DNA of 64,000 nucleotides from contig JAFPVC010000052.1 of NCBI GenBank assembly GCA_017413085.1, forward strand, positions 1 to 64,000, read 5' to 3'. The DNA comes from Prevotella sp. GTDB taxonomy: Bacteria; Bacteroidota; Bacteroidia; Bacteroidales; Bacteroidaceae. Under the pieces are notes generated by a model. It was given only the letters and a program-made list of their open reading frames with translations. It did no database searches and was not told where the DNA came from. Positions within the stretch are counted from its first letter, which is position 1; each line of letters starts with the position of its first letter. The position numbers and the translations under genes are program-made. Of the stretch, positions 53,082-63,564 are shown in pieces.

Positions 53082-54425
53082 ATGGCAACACTGAAAGAGA
53101 AAATAGCCTATGCCTTAGGCGATGCTGCTTCTGGCGGCATAACGTGGAAGATAATGTCGATTGCCTTCCCTCTGTTCTTTACAAATGTCTTCGGACTATC
53201 ATTTGCAGATGCTGCGGCCCTGATGCTTGCGGCCCGCCTGTTTGATGTGGTCACCGACCCGCTTATGGGTAGTCTGGCAGACCGCACCCGCTCACGCTGG
53301 GGTACATACCGCCCGTGGCTGATATTCGGTGCAGTGCCCTTTGGCGTGATATTCGCACTGCTGCTTTATACTCCAGACTTCGGTCCTGTGGGCAAGCGCA
53401 TATATGCCTATACGCTCTACTTGTTGATGATGGCTGTATATACCATGGTCAATGTGCCATACGGTTCGCTGCTCGGAGTGATGACGGAAGATGACAATGA
53501 GAAGAATCAGTTCTCTGCTTACCGTATGGTGGGGGCTTATTTCATGGGGTTCATTACACTGCTGTCGTTCCCTTACCTGCAACGCATGGTAGGAGGTACT
53601 GAGGCTCACCAGTATGCTGTGGTAGGAGCAATATTCGGTTTTATCGCCACAGTCATGACGCTGGCATGCGGACTGCTTACCAAGGAACGCCTGAAGCCCG
53701 TTATGGCCGAGAGGTATTCCATGAAGCAGTTTGCCGACCTTTTCCGTAACAAACCGTGGATATATCTCACGCTCATAGGCATCTGCACAAACTTCTTCAA
53801 TGGTTTCCGCTATGCTGTGGCAGGCTACCTACTGTCATACTGCCTTGGCGGTGACATAACGGTCGGTGCGCTCATTATCAATTACACCGTGTTTATGGCC
53901 TTTGGCGAAGTTACCTGCATGATATTCGGAGCATTGTCGCCTCGCTTTACTAAGATGGTTGGCTCAAAGCACATGGCCTTCGTATGGTCGTCAGTCATCT
54001 GTTTGGTTTTCTCGGTGCTGTTCTTCTTTATACCAATGGATAAGTCGTATATCTGGCTGATGATACTTGTTGTGATACTTACCTCTGCAGGTGTAGGCCT
54101 TTACTCGCCGCTGTTGTGGTCGATGTATGCCGATGTGGCCGACTATGCCACAGAGAAAAACGGAACATCGTCAACCGGACTGATATTCTCGTCGGGTACC
54201 ATGGCACAGAAGTTTGGTGGAGCCGTCAGTGGCTCGCTCATCGCATTGCTGCTTGGTATAGCTGGTGCCAATATGATAAGCGATGACTTTGGCAATACAG
54301 TCATCGATCCTGCGAGCATCACTCCTTCGGTTCTCACCATGGTGTGGAGCTTGTTCTCATTGTTCCCGGCTGTCATAGCCCTTGTCATGACTGCCTTGGC
54401 GTATCTCTTTCCATTGAAAAAATAA
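53082..54425 (+). CDS. GPH-family (MelB-like) sugar:cation symporter
   Basis: 447 residues with 12 membrane helices. The family signature DPLMGSLADRTRSRWGTYRPWL lies at about residues 58-80, and the N-terminus KIAYALGDAASG is typical of the group. It imports a disaccharide or oligosaccharide with a cation across the inner membrane. Placed 17 bases after GH94 and 21 before GH3, it most likely brings in cellobiose or a cellodextrin for phosphorolysis. Confidence 0.95.
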   Translation: MATLKEKIAYALGDAASGGITWKIMSIAFPLFFTNVFGLSFADAAALMLAARLFDVVTDPLMGSLADRTRSRWGTYRPWLIFGAVPFGVIFALLLYTPDFGPVGKRIYAYTLYLLMMAVYTMVNVPYGSLLGVMTEDDNEKNQFSAYRMVGAYFMGFITLLSFPYLQRMVGGTEAHQYAVVGAIFGFIATVMTLACGLLTKERLKPVMAERYSMKQFADLFRNKPWIYLTLIGICTNFFNGFRYAVAGYLLSYCLGGDITVGALIINYTVFMAFGEVTCMIFGALSPRFTKMVGSKHMAFVWSSVICLVFSVLFFFIPMDKSYIWLMILVVILTSAGVGLYSPLLWSMYADVADYATEKNGTSSTGLIFSSGTMAQKFGGAVSGSLIALLLGIAGANMISDDFGNTVIDPASITPSVLTMVWSLFSLFPAVIALVMTALAYLFPLKK

Positions 54426-54446
54426 CTAACATAAAATTCCAATAAG

Positions 54447-56822
54447 ATGAAGCTGAAAAGCCGTTTTACCGTATCTGTGGCTTCTTGCCTTACTGCTATT
54501 GCAGCCATACTGCCACAGCAAGTGTGTTCACAGGGCTTGTTGCCGTATCAGGATGAGTCGCTGCCTGTGGAGACACGAGTTAAGGATGCTCTTGGACGAA
54601 TGACGCTGAGAGAAAAGTGCCGCCTGTCATATGCACAGAGCAAGTTTTCTTCACCGGGTTGTCCACGTCTGGGCATCCCCGAATTGTGGACGAGCGACGG
54701 TCCGCACGGAGTGCGTGTGGAGATAAACTGGAATAACTGGGCTTGGGCAAATTGGACTAATGACTCCGTGACCGCCTTCCCTGCACTGACGGCTCTCGCT
54801 GCCACTTGGAACCCTGAGCTTGCCGCCCTTTACGGCAAGTCTGTGGGCGAGGAGGCACGCTACCGTGAGAAAGACGTGCTGCTCGGTCCTGGCGTGAATA
54901 TATACCGCACGCCGCTCAATGGCCGTAACTTCGAGTATATGGGCGAAGATCCCTACCTGTCGTCAGTGATGGCGGTGCCTTACATACAGGAATTGCAGAA
55001 GAACGGAGTGTCATGCTGCGTGAAGCACTTTATACTCAATGACCAGGAGGAGTTCCGTGGACATGTTGACGTGCGTGTGTCTGACCGTGCCTTGCACGAG
55101 ATTTACCTGCCGCCGTTCAAGGCTGCCGTGCAGAAAGCCAACGCATGGAGCCTGATGGGCAGCTACAATCAGTATTATGACCAGCACTGCTGCCATAATG
55201 AGCGCACGCTCAATAAACTGCTGAAGGAAGAACTTGGATTCAAGGGCGCAGTGATAAGCGACTGGGGCGGAGCACATAATACCCGCGAGGCTGCACTTTA
55301 CGGCCTTGACCTTGAGATGGGTTCATATACCAATGGACTGACCACGGAGGCAACGGGCTTTACATACGACGACTACTATCTCGGCAATGCTTACTATAAC
55401 ATGGCGGCAAAGGGCGAGATACCAATGAAGGTTGTTGACGACAAGGCTGGACGTATGCTCACTCTGCTCTTCCGCACGGCTATGAACACAAAGAAACCAT
55501 ACGGTTCGCTGAATTCACCTGAGCATATTGCTGCAGCTCGCAAGATAGCTCAGGAAGCCGTGGTGCTGCTGAAGAATGATAAGAAATTGCTGCCGCTTGA
55601 CATAAAGAAGTATAAGAAAATACTTGTGGTGGGCGAAAATGCCACCCGCGAACTGTGCCCAGGCGGCGGTTCTTCAGAACTGAAGGCAAAAGACGAGGTG
55701 TCGCCACTGCGTGGACTGCAGGAGCGCTACGGCAAGGACGTGGAGATAATCTACAAGCCGGGGTATAAATCAGGCAAATGCAGTTATGGCGGCATTGATG
55801 TCATCCCTGACAGCGAACAGGCTCCGATGCGTGCTGAGGCAGTGGAGGCGGCTAAGGACGTAGACCTTATTATATATATAGGCGGACTCAACAAGAACCA
55901 CTTTGAGGATTGCGAGGGCGGTGACCGTCGTTCCTTCAATATGTCATACGGACAGGACGAACTCATCAGTCAGCTTGCGCAGACAGGCAAGCCCATGGTA
56001 ACAATAATTGTATCGGGCAACGCATACGCCATGCCGTGGCTCGGCAAGGTGTCGACACTCGTGCAGTCGTGGTATCTTGGCAGTGAGGCAGGCCATGCCC
56101 TCGTCGATGTGCTCAGCGGCGACGTATGCCCCAGTGGCAAGACCGTCTTCAGCTATGCCAAGAAACTGGAGGACTATCCTGCACACAAGTTCGGCCTTGC
56201 GGCTTATCCGGGCATGGAACCCAAGGACATGCCTGACGACATGAAGTATGAAGGTGACAGACAACCCAAGTCGGAAGCACTGCTGAAGACTCTGCTTGCC
56301 AAGAAGAGCGCAGAGGCTCCGAAACTGAATACTTCGGCTGACCCAAGCACACATTACGGCAAGGGCAACGAGGTGCAGGTGTATGCCGAGGACATACTGG
56401 TGGGCTACCGTTACTTTGACACCGCCAACCGTGGTGCAGACCTGCTCTTCCCATTCGGCTATGGATTGTCGTATACTTCATTTAAGTATTCCGATGCATC
56501 AATCAGCGGTGCAAACGGTAACTATACCGTATCGGTTAAGGTGAAGAATACGGGAACGTGCAAGGGCAAGGAGACCGTTCAGCTCTATATCGGCGACGAC
56601 AAGGCAAGCGTTATCCGTCCGCAGAAGGAACTGAAGCACTTCAAGAAGATAGAACTCCAGCCGGGCGAGGAGCAGACGGTGACGTTTGCTGTTACCGAAG
56701 AAGACCTGAAGTTCTATGACGAGGAGCAGCACCAGTGGCGCTCTGAGGCAGGCACGTTCAAGGCATACGTTGGCAGCAGCAGCCGTGACATACAGGCCAA
56801 GCTGAGTTTTGAAAAGAAATAA
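54447..56822 (+). CDS. GH3 beta-glucosidase-like enzyme
   Basis: 791 residues with signal peptide (about 1-34), so periplasmic. GH3 N-domain with nucleophile Asp about 272 in VISDWGGAHN, the KHFILNDQE substrate-binding block (about 190-198), the alpha/beta sandwich domain (about 370-610) and a C-terminal fibronectin III-like domain (about 690-790; NTGTCKGKETVQLYIGD). It removes terminal beta-linked glucose (or xylose) from oligosaccharides. It ends the operon with GH94 and GPH; two hairpins follow. Confidence 0.94.
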   Translation: MKLKSRFTVSVASCLTAIAAILPQQVCSQGLLPYQDESLPVETRVKDALGRMTLREKCRLSYAQSKFSSPGCPRLGIPELWTSDGPHGVRVEINWNNWAWANWTNDSVTAFPALTALAATWNPELAALYGKSVGEEARYREKDVLLGPGVNIYRTPLNGRNFEYMGEDPYLSSVMAVPYIQELQKNGVSCCVKHFILNDQEEFRGHVDVRVSDRALHEIYLPPFKAAVQKANAWSLMGSYNQYYDQHCCHNERTLNKLLKEELGFKGAVISDWGGAHNTREAALYGLDLEMGSYTNGLTTEATGFTYDDYYLGNAYYNMAAKGEIPMKVVDDKAGRMLTLLFRTAMNTKKPYGSLNSPEHIAAARKIAQEAVVLLKNDKKLLPLDIKKYKKILVVGENATRELCPGGGSSELKAKDEVSPLRGLQERYGKDVEIIYKPGYKSGKCSYGGIDVIPDSEQAPMRAEAVEAAKDVDLIIYIGGLNKNHFEDCEGGDRRSFNMSYGQDELISQLAQTGKPMVTIIVSGNAYAMPWLGKVSTLVQSWYLGSEAGHALVDVLSGDVCPSGKTVFSYAKKLEDYPAHKFGLAAYPGMEPKDMPDDMKYEGDRQPKSEALLKTLLAKKSAEAPKLNTSADPSTHYGKGNEVQVYAEDILVGYRYFDTANRGADLLFPFGYGLSYTSFKYSDASISGANGNYTVSVKVKNTGTCKGKETVQLYIGDDKASVIRPQKELKHFKKIELQPGEEQTVTFAVTEEDLKFYDEEQHQWRSEAGTFKAYVGSSSRDIQAKLSFEKK

Positions 56823-56916
56823 CTGCAGGGCATACTGGTGGGGATTATTAGGCCCCGCCTGCAGTATAGAATAGATATCGGGGGCGCATCGAGACATCTG
56901 GTCTTGGTGCGCCCCC
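56823..56916 (+). terminator. Two hairpins closing the GH94-GPH-GH3 operon
   Basis: First, CTGCAGG...GGGG with GGCCCCGCCTGCAG-type pairing (56823-56864). Second, GGGGGCGCA (56880-56888) with TGCGCCCCC (56908-56916). The second is a strong stem but lacks a direct T-run; T-rich sequence follows at about 56939. Confidence 0.65.
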
Positions 56917-56988
56917 TTGCATGTTGTCGGCATGGTGGTTTTTTTGTGTTAAAATGGTGGTAATATTATGTCGCAGGTGTAATAACGC

Positions 56989-57020
56989 TTTGGTATTTGT
57001 AGGTATTTTCGTAATTTTGC
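56989..57020 (+). promoter_or_regulatory. Promoter of the pectinesterase gene
   Basis: TTTG at 56989-56992, 19-base spacer, TAATTTTGC at 57012-57020. Confidence 0.75.
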
Positions 57021-57044
57021 GTCGATTTTAAGATAACAAATACA

Positions 57045-60000
57045 ATGATTATACTAACTAAATTTAATTTTTTCAATCAAATGAACAAAAGCAATTTCAG
57101 ACTATTCGTCTGGTCGTTCCTTGTCATGATACTCGGAATGACACAAACGGCACTTGCTGACGTGGATGCGGCGTTCACGGATATCAAGGCCGACTTTAGA
57201 AACGGTGCGTTCCTGACTTCGGGTGAAGGACAGGTGACTGCCGGACTGAAGATGAACGGTGATGGCAGTTATTCACGCGTGGCTGCCGATGATGCCGACG
57301 CAAATGCTGTAATCACAGCGATGTATCACTCTAATGACCACGGCTTGTCTAACTTCACCGCCACGGTCACTGTAAACGGTCCGGTAAAGATAACCTTCGG
57401 AACGTGTGCATGGGGCGGCGACGTATCGGTGAAGAATTCCGATAGCGAGGTAGTGGCAAGCCTTAACACCAATAATGGTGCTTGCTATCATAATAACATT
57501 GAAAATAACATCATATCTACATATTACAAAGGTGGCGCCACCACACTGGTAATATCAGGTGGCAGCTATGTTCCTTATTTTGCTGTCGAGGCTGCCGACC
57601 CTGCCGACCTGAAGTCAGAGGCTACGGTAAGCTTCGCAGCAGGTGAGGCAACAGGAGCGCTGGTGCCCGCAGCCATAAAGGGAGATGTTGGAGCAAAGAT
57701 AACTCTGCCAAAGAACTTCACCATGTATGTTGAGGGCAAGACACTCACCGCATGGAGCGACGGAACCAGTGAGTATGCACCGGGGGCTGAATACACCGTG
57801 CCTGAAGCAAACATCACTCTGCAGCCTGTCTTCACAGAGAATACCGTAAGCCTTGCTGACCGCACGGAGCCTGTGACGCTGAACTTCGACTTCCAGCGCA
57901 TGAATGGTGCTCCTGCCGTTGCTTATCAGAACGCAACAGGTTTCTGGGTTACACAGGCAACTATCGGTAATGCTACAATCGATGTCAAGGCAGACTTCGA
58001 CACCAACAACGGAGGCAAGTTTGCCAACGGCAGCTGGAACGACTGGGCGCAGCTCAACAACGGCACCAAGTTTACCATACCTAACTGTAAGGGTGCTAAA
58101 GTGAGCATAGAGGCTTACTCTGCTCCAACAACAACAACCATTGACGGACAGACAGACTATACCGCTCAGGGAAATGTCATTTCCTATGAGGTAGCCAACG
58201 CCAGCGAGACAATAGACATCGTAATCGGTGATGGCTCTTACTACCGCTATATCAAGACCGTACTGCCTGTAGTGCAGAGCGCAGGTGGTAAGACCTACAC
58301 AGACGAGGCTGTTACAGTAGAGTGGCCATTTGCAGAAACCTCAAAATTGGCAGAGTTCACAACTACTGTTGATGGTGTAATATCTGTTGCTTCTTCTAGT
58401 TATACCCCAGAAGATGCAGCTGTTGCTACAGGTGCGAGAAGTGCAGATCCAAATAATGGCCTGCAATTTATCACATTCACTGGTAAGAATGTTCAGTTAC
58501 ATTGGTATGTAAAGCCAGTTGCAGGCCTGACATTCACTCCTACGCAGATTAAAATGTACGTTCAGCGCTTCGGCACGAACACAAAGGATGGTGTTGTTGT
58601 TTCCGCTAAGGTTGGTGAAGAAGGAACAGTGTCAACCCTTGGTACTTTCACGGCACGCCGTGCTAACTGGACAACAGATAAAGAATTAACTCAGTTTGGT
58701 TGGTCGGAAGTACCAGCAACGCTTGTAAATGAAGTTGTTATAGACCTTACGGCTGCACAGCAAAAAGCCCTTGAGTCTGGTGAAGGTTTCCACCTGTATG
58801 CGACCACAGGATTGGCAGGTGATAAAGCAGGTGGATTCTCTGATATCCGCATTTCAGGCCTTGTGAACGGTACATCTGCAGATGTTGAAAAATATACTCT
58901 TACAACTACACCAAATATTGCAGAGGCTGGTAGTGTAAGCGCATATCCTGCAAGTGATTCTTACGAGGCAGGTACAGATGTAACTCTAACAGCTTCGGAA
59001 AACTTCGGTTACGACTTTGTTAACTGGACTAATGCCGCAGGCGACGTTGTAAGTACCGAGGCAAAGTTCAAATACACCATGGATGCTGACGCAGAGCTGA
59101 CAGCAAACTTTGAGAAGGTTAACACATACGAACTTAACCTCGTGGTTGATGGAACAAACGACTATATGGTTAAGATTTCACCAAAGCCAACACTCGTTGA
59201 TGGTAAGAAAATGTATGAGGAGGGTACTGCGGTGCAGCTCACTGCAGATCAGTATGATGGACTCGTTACATTCATCAACTGGAGCGACAGCGAGACCAAC
59301 TCTTCAAAGATTGTCTCAATGACTGGCAATGTTGACATCACAGCATATTATGTAGAGAATGATATTATTGCAGGTTGGGACTTCTACAAGGCAGGAGGAA
59401 ATGGCCGTAAGGCAGATTTCGCTGCACAAGACAATGATGCAGACGCACTGAATCTTGTGAAGACTGAAACTGGCGAGACCAGTGGTTGGCTTGACAAGAG
59501 CACTCTGGCTGCTGGAGGCTACGAGAGTTTCACAGGTGCTGCAGTAAACTGGCGTACAGGTGCAAGCAATGGTGATGTAGGTTACTGGCACTGGCAGACC
59601 AAGGTAAATGCAGAAGCATTCAAGGATATAAAGGTTCAGTTCCAAATGCTCTACAATTATAATGCTTACCAGACATACAACGCTGAGTATTCTCTCGATG
59701 GCACTACATGGACTAAGTTCGGCAGCGTAACGATGGGCGGCGCAAGAGCCGTAGGTACTTTCAACGAGACACTGCCAGAAGCAGCCAACAATCAGAGAGA
59801 ACTCTATATTCGTATGATTGCAGATAAGACATCATCTGTTGACGGTTCTGCATCAGCTAACGACGGCAATACGCTTGGCATGTTCTTCATCACTGGTACA
59901 CCTGAGATTGTAAATGACGGCGTTGCTCCAGCACTTGTGTCAAACATTCCTGTAAATGACGCTATAGGTACATCAGCGGCAGGCAAGATTGTGCTGACAT

Positions 60001-61673
60001 TCGACGAGCGTGTTAAGGTGGACAACACTGTTGCTGCAGACCTTAATGGTCAAAGCCTTACCCCAGTAGTTAGTGGTAAGACAGTGACATTCAGTTACAA
60101 GGGTCTGGAATACTCAAAGGACTATACATTCACACTGCCAGCAGGTAGCGTTAGTGACCTTACGGACAATTACATTACAGAGCCAATAACCATCAATTTC
60201 ACTACGATGGTGCGTCCTGCAGTCGCTAAGCAGTTGTATGACGCAGTTGTAAGTAATGTTGACGAACTGCTCGGTGCCATCAGTAGTGCACAAGCACGTA
60301 GTGATAAGAATGTACGTTACCGCATATTCATTAAGAATGGAACATACACCATTCCTCTGAAAGACCAGACTAAGAGTGGCGCAGAGATTCCAGGCGGTAG
60401 TGGTGCAAGATATGTTATTCCAGAGTGTATCACGTTCATAAATACACAGAATGTATCATTCATCGGTGAAAGTCGTGACGGCGTCATCATCACCAACGGT
60501 ATTCCAGCAGATGCGACATTCTCAGGTACCTATGGTGTGACAAGCAAATATGACGGCATAGGAAACAGTGATGTATTCCAGCTCAGCGGAAGCGACTACT
60601 ACTTCCAGGATTTGACTATCGAGAGTGGTATGCAGGATGCAACAGGTCGCGGCTTGGCTGTTCATGACATAGCTACACGCACCATCTACAAGAATATGGC
60701 TCTGCGTGGTTTCCAGGATACATGGACCTCAAACAACGACAAAGGTCTCTACTACTTCGAGGATGGATATCTGCGTGGACGCACTGACTATATGTGCGGT
60801 AAAGGCGATGCCTTCTTTAATGGCGTAGAACTGCGCCAGATAGCAGGTGGCTATGCAGCCGTACCTTCAAAGCCAAAGGCCCTTGGATGGGTTTACAAAG
60901 ATTGCGTCATCAATGGCGAGACAGCAGTGGTAAAAGCTTCTACTCAGGAAGTAGCTACTGCTGAACAGGCAGACGGAAACTACACTCTTGGACGTCCTTG
61001 GGGCAGCGGCACACCTACTGCGCTCTTTATTGACACCAAGATGAACGTTGTGCCTTCAGCAATTGGCTGGAATGAAATGTCTAACGGTTGGCCTGCACGC
61101 TTCGCAGAGTTTAACTCAATGACTTCTACTGGTAGTGTCATTGACCTCAGCGGTCGTAAGACAACCTTCGGTGAAGGCCACGAAAACAATCCTGTACTGA
61201 CAGCAGAAGAAGCTCTGTATTATGGCGACCTCCACAATATGTTCGGCGACTGGGATCCTACGCTTGCAACAGAGCAGGCTCCGCTGGTACAGAACGTGGT
61301 GCTTGACGGCAACACACTCTCATGGGACGACAGCCAGTATGCACTGCTCTATGCTATAGTGAAGAATGACGAAGTTGTAGCATTTACAACTGAAAATACA
61401 TTCGACATCAGTACCGTTGAAGAGTCTCTTGGCGCCAAGGCTGCAAGTGCTTCTGCCGATGTAGCTGTTGATGTATGGTCAGTACGTGCAGCCAACGAGA
61501 TGGGTGGCCTGAACGAGGCTGTTGAAGCAACCAAGGCAGATGCCATTGAAGATGTTAAGGCTAAAGAAATAGTAGGCATTCGCAATGGCAAACTGTATAA
61601 CGTGGCAGGCCAGCGTGTTGATGCTTCGTTCAAGGGCATTAAGATTATGAACGGAAAGAAATATGCTGAGTAA
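57045..61673 (+). CDS. Very large secreted pectinesterase (CE8) with repeat modules
   Basis: 1542 residues from ATG 57045 (1530 from ATG 57081, which suits the signal peptide better). Order: signal peptide; an N-terminal beta-rich region of unknown family; InlB/Flg_new-like repeats (about 620-770, with FVNWTNAAGD and TANFEK); a further beta-module; a Big_5-like Ig domain (about 960-1060, GKIVLTFDERV); the CE8 right-handed helix from about 1060, with Asp about 1225 in GFQDTW, Asp about 1248 in GRTDYMCG, and LGRPWGSG; and a C-terminal tail YNVAGQRVDASFKGI...NGKK. The enzyme removes methyl groups from pectin. The tail is of the Prevotella type, which may be a secretion/anchor signal. No other pectin gene lies next to it. 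Confidence 0.9.
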   Translation: MIILTKFNFFNQMNKSNFRLFVWSFLVMILGMTQTALADVDAAFTDIKADFRNGAFLTSGEGQVTAGLKMNGDGSYSRVAADDADANAVITAMYHSNDHGLSNFTATVTVNGPVKITFGTCAWGGDVSVKNSDSEVVASLNTNNGACYHNNIENNIISTYYKGGATTLVISGGSYVPYFAVEAADPADLKSEATVSFAAGEATGALVPAAIKGDVGAKITLPKNFTMYVEGKTLTAWSDGTSEYAPGAEYTVPEANITLQPVFTENTVSLADRTEPVTLNFDFQRMNGAPAVAYQNATGFWVTQATIGNATIDVKADFDTNNGGKFANGSWNDWAQLNNGTKFTIPNCKGAKVSIEAYSAPTTTTIDGQTDYTAQGNVISYEVANASETIDIVIGDGSYYRYIKTVLPVVQSAGGKTYTDEAVTVEWPFAETSKLAEFTTTVDGVISVASSSYTPEDAAVATGARSADPNNGLQFITFTGKNVQLHWYVKPVAGLTFTPTQIKMYVQRFGTNTKDGVVVSAKVGEEGTVSTLGTFTARRANWTTDKELTQFGWSEVPATLVNEVVIDLTAAQQKALESGEGFHLYATTGLAGDKAGGFSDIRISGLVNGTSADVEKYTLTTTPNIAEAGSVSAYPASDSYEAGTDVTLTASENFGYDFVNWTNAAGDVVSTEAKFKYTMDADAELTANFEKVNTYELNLVVDGTNDYMVKISPKPTLVDGKKMYEEGTAVQLTADQYDGLVTFINWSDSETNSSKIVSMTGNVDITAYYVENDIIAGWDFYKAGGNGRKADFAAQDNDADALNLVKTETGETSGWLDKSTLAAGGYESFTGAAVNWRTGASNGDVGYWHWQTKVNAEAFKDIKVQFQMLYNYNAYQTYNAEYSLDGTTWTKFGSVTMGGARAVGTFNETLPEAANNQRELYIRMIADKTSSVDGSASANDGNTLGMFFITGTPEIVNDGVAPALVSNIPVNDAIGTSAAGKIVLTFDERVKVDNTVAADLNGQSLTPVVSGKTVTFSYKGLEYSKDYTFTLPAGSVSDLTDNYITEPITINFTTMVRPAVAKQLYDAVVSNVDELLGAISSAQARSDKNVRYRIFIKNGTYTIPLKDQTKSGAEIPGGSGARYVIPECITFINTQNVSFIGESRDGVIITNGIPADATFSGTYGVTSKYDGIGNSDVFQLSGSDYYFQDLTIESGMQDATGRGLAVHDIATRTIYKNMALRGFQDTWTSNNDKGLYYFEDGYLRGRTDYMCGKGDAFFNGVELRQIAGGYAAVPSKPKALGWVYKDCVINGETAVVKASTQEVATAEQADGNYTLGRPWGSGTPTALFIDTKMNVVPSAIGWNEMSNGWPARFAEFNSMTSTGSVIDLSGRKTTFGEGHENNPVLTAEEALYYGDLHNMFGDWDPTLATEQAPLVQNVVLDGNTLSWDDSQYALLYAIVKNDEVVAFTTENTFDISTVEESLGAKAASASADVAVDVWSVRAANEMGGLNEAVEATKADAIEDVKAKEIVGIRNGKLYNVAGQRVDASFKGIKIMNGKKYAE

Positions 61674-61758
61674 ATCCTTTTTCGTGTTTGGTGAAGATAA
61701 AGACGAAAACGGAAATGAAAGCAGAAAATGAAATGAATAATTGACAATTGAATATTAC

Positions 61759-61797
61759 AAAATCGGGCATATCTCTCGTGGGTATGCCCGATTTTTC
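61759..61797 (+). terminator. Terminator after the pectinesterase gene
   Basis: AAATCGGGCATA and TATGCCCGATTT arms, loop of nine bases, followed by TTT. Confidence 0.92.
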
Positions 61798-61843
61798 GTT
61801 TTATTGTTTTTTTCGTTTCGTTTTCGTTTTCGTTTTATTTTAT

Positions 61844-61852
61844 TACCTTTGC
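61844..61852 (+). promoter_or_regulatory. -7 box of the DASS transporter gene
   Basis: TACCTTTGC, preceded by a reiterated TTTTCG tract (about 61795-61836). Confidence 0.6.
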
Positions 61853-61929
61853 AACCTCAAAGTCGAATTTTATGTACTGATAACCATTTGCAGAAATAAA
61901 TATTAAAAGTGAATTATAACCCAAAAACA

Positions 61930-63435
61930 ATGTTCAAGAATTTCAACGGAATTCATCTGGTCGATGCATATCATAAGATGCGCCAGGAGAAGAAGTCGCG
62001 CCCATCAAGGGTTGCAAAGAAAATCATCGAGGCCATCATCGTGGCCATCGTGACACTTATCGTATGGAACCTGCCGCAGAGCTGCTTTGGCATCGACGGC
62101 TTAACCGTAGTGCAGCAGCGCATTATTGCTATCTTCGTGTTCGCTACGCTGATGTGGATCATGGAGGTGGTACCGTCGTGGGCCACGTCGGTAGCCATTA
62201 TAGGTGGAATGTTGCTGTTCTGCAGTGACTCGGGTGTGAAATGGATGTGTGATGAGGAGCAGGTTGGCACGCTGTTGTCATACAAGGGTGTTATGGCGTG
62301 TTTTGCCGACCCTGTGATTATGCTTTTCATCGGTGGATTCATCCTTGCCATCGCAGCTACGAAAACAGGACTTGATGCTCAGTTGGCCAAAAGCCTACTG
62401 AAACCTTTCGGTAAAAAAAGTGAAAACGTGCTGCTTGGCTTCCTCGTAATCACTGGCTTGTTCTCAATGTTTGTCAGCAACACTGCAACGGCAGCCATGA
62501 TGCTGACCTTCCTTACGCCGGTGTTCAAACAACTGCCTACTAACGGTAAGGGACGCGTCGCACTGGCACTGTCTATTCCTATTGCTGCCAACCTCGGTGG
62601 CATGGGCACACCGATAGGCACACCGCCTAACACCATAGCATTGAAATACCTGAATGACCCAGAGGGACTTAATCTCGGCATCGGCTTCGGACAGTGGATG
62701 CTCTTCATGGTGCCGCTGGTGTTCTTGTTGCTGTTCCTCAGCTGGATACTGCTGAGAAAGATGTTCCCGTTCTCACAGAAGACCATAGAACTTCATATCG
62801 AGGGCAGCATGAAGCAGGGCATACATTCCAAGGTAGTAATTGTTACGTTCTTTATAACGGTTCTGCTTTGGTTGCTCGACACTGTTACGGGCATCAACTC
62901 ATATACCGTGGCGCTCATACCGTTTGTGATATTCGCCTTGACAGGTGTGATTACACGTAAAGACCTTGAAGAAGTAAACTGGTCAGTCATCTGGATGGTT
63001 GCAGGCGGCTTTGCGCTTGGCTATGGCCTGAATGCCTCAGAACTGGCAAAGCAGGCAGTGGCAAGCATACCGTTCGGCGAATTCTCTCCGATGTTTATCC
63101 TTGTTATCTCGGGTATTATATGCTACGCACTCAGTAACTTCATTTCCAACTCTGCTACGGCGGCTCTGCTCATGCCTATATTGGCAGTGGTATGCACCGC
63201 TATGGGCGACAAGCTCGGTTCTATCGGTGGCACCTCTACAGTGCTTATCGGTGTGGCTATCGCAGCATCAAGTGCAATGGTATTGCCGATTTCTACACCG
63301 CCTAACGCATTGGCATACGCTACGAATCTCGTTGAGCAGAAGGATATGGCGCGTATAGGTCTTATCATGGGCATCATTTCAATGGTGCTGGGCTATACGG
63401 TTCTGTATTTCATAGGTCAGGCAGGAGTGCTCTGA
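61930..63435 (+). CDS. DASS/SLC13-family anion (dicarboxylate) transporter
   Basis: 501 residues from ATG 61930; an in-frame GTG at 61909 would add seven. About 11-12 membrane helices. The two substrate/Na+ sites are visible: FVSNTATAAMM (first SNT motif) with GTPIGTPPNTIAL, and NFISNSATAALL with ISTPPNALAYATNL. It imports succinate-, citrate- or similar di/tricarboxylates with Na+, or exports succinate. It is a single gene with its own promoter and a strong terminator. The substrate cannot be told from the sequence. Confidence 0.94.
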   Translation: MFKNFNGIHLVDAYHKMRQEKKSRPSRVAKKIIEAIIVAIVTLIVWNLPQSCFGIDGLTVVQQRIIAIFVFATLMWIMEVVPSWATSVAIIGGMLLFCSDSGVKWMCDEEQVGTLLSYKGVMACFADPVIMLFIGGFILAIAATKTGLDAQLAKSLLKPFGKKSENVLLGFLVITGLFSMFVSNTATAAMMLTFLTPVFKQLPTNGKGRVALALSIPIAANLGGMGTPIGTPPNTIALKYLNDPEGLNLGIGFGQWMLFMVPLVFLLLFLSWILLRKMFPFSQKTIELHIEGSMKQGIHSKVVIVTFFITVLLWLLDTVTGINSYTVALIPFVIFALTGVITRKDLEEVNWSVIWMVAGGFALGYGLNASELAKQAVASIPFGEFSPMFILVISGIICYALSNFISNSATAALLMPILAVVCTAMGDKLGSIGGTSTVLIGVAIAASSAMVLPISTPPNALAYATNLVEQKDMARIGLIMGIISMVLGYTVLYFIGQAGVL

Positions 63436-63470
63436 TTGCGCTCTGAAGCGACATCACTATAAAAAAATAA

Positions 63471-63514
63471 ATGAAAACGAAGGCGAAAAACTCTATTTTC
63501 GCCTTCGTTTTCAT
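63471..63514 (+). terminator. Terminator after the DASS gene
   Basis: ATGAAAACGAAGGCGAAAA and TTTTCGCCTTCGTTTTCAT form a perfect 19-bp stem with a six-base loop, followed by a weak T-stretch. Confidence 0.9.
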
Positions 63515-63564
63515 TTGTCTGTACAATTATGGAGTTTAATGATGCAATAATACGGATTTTGCCA

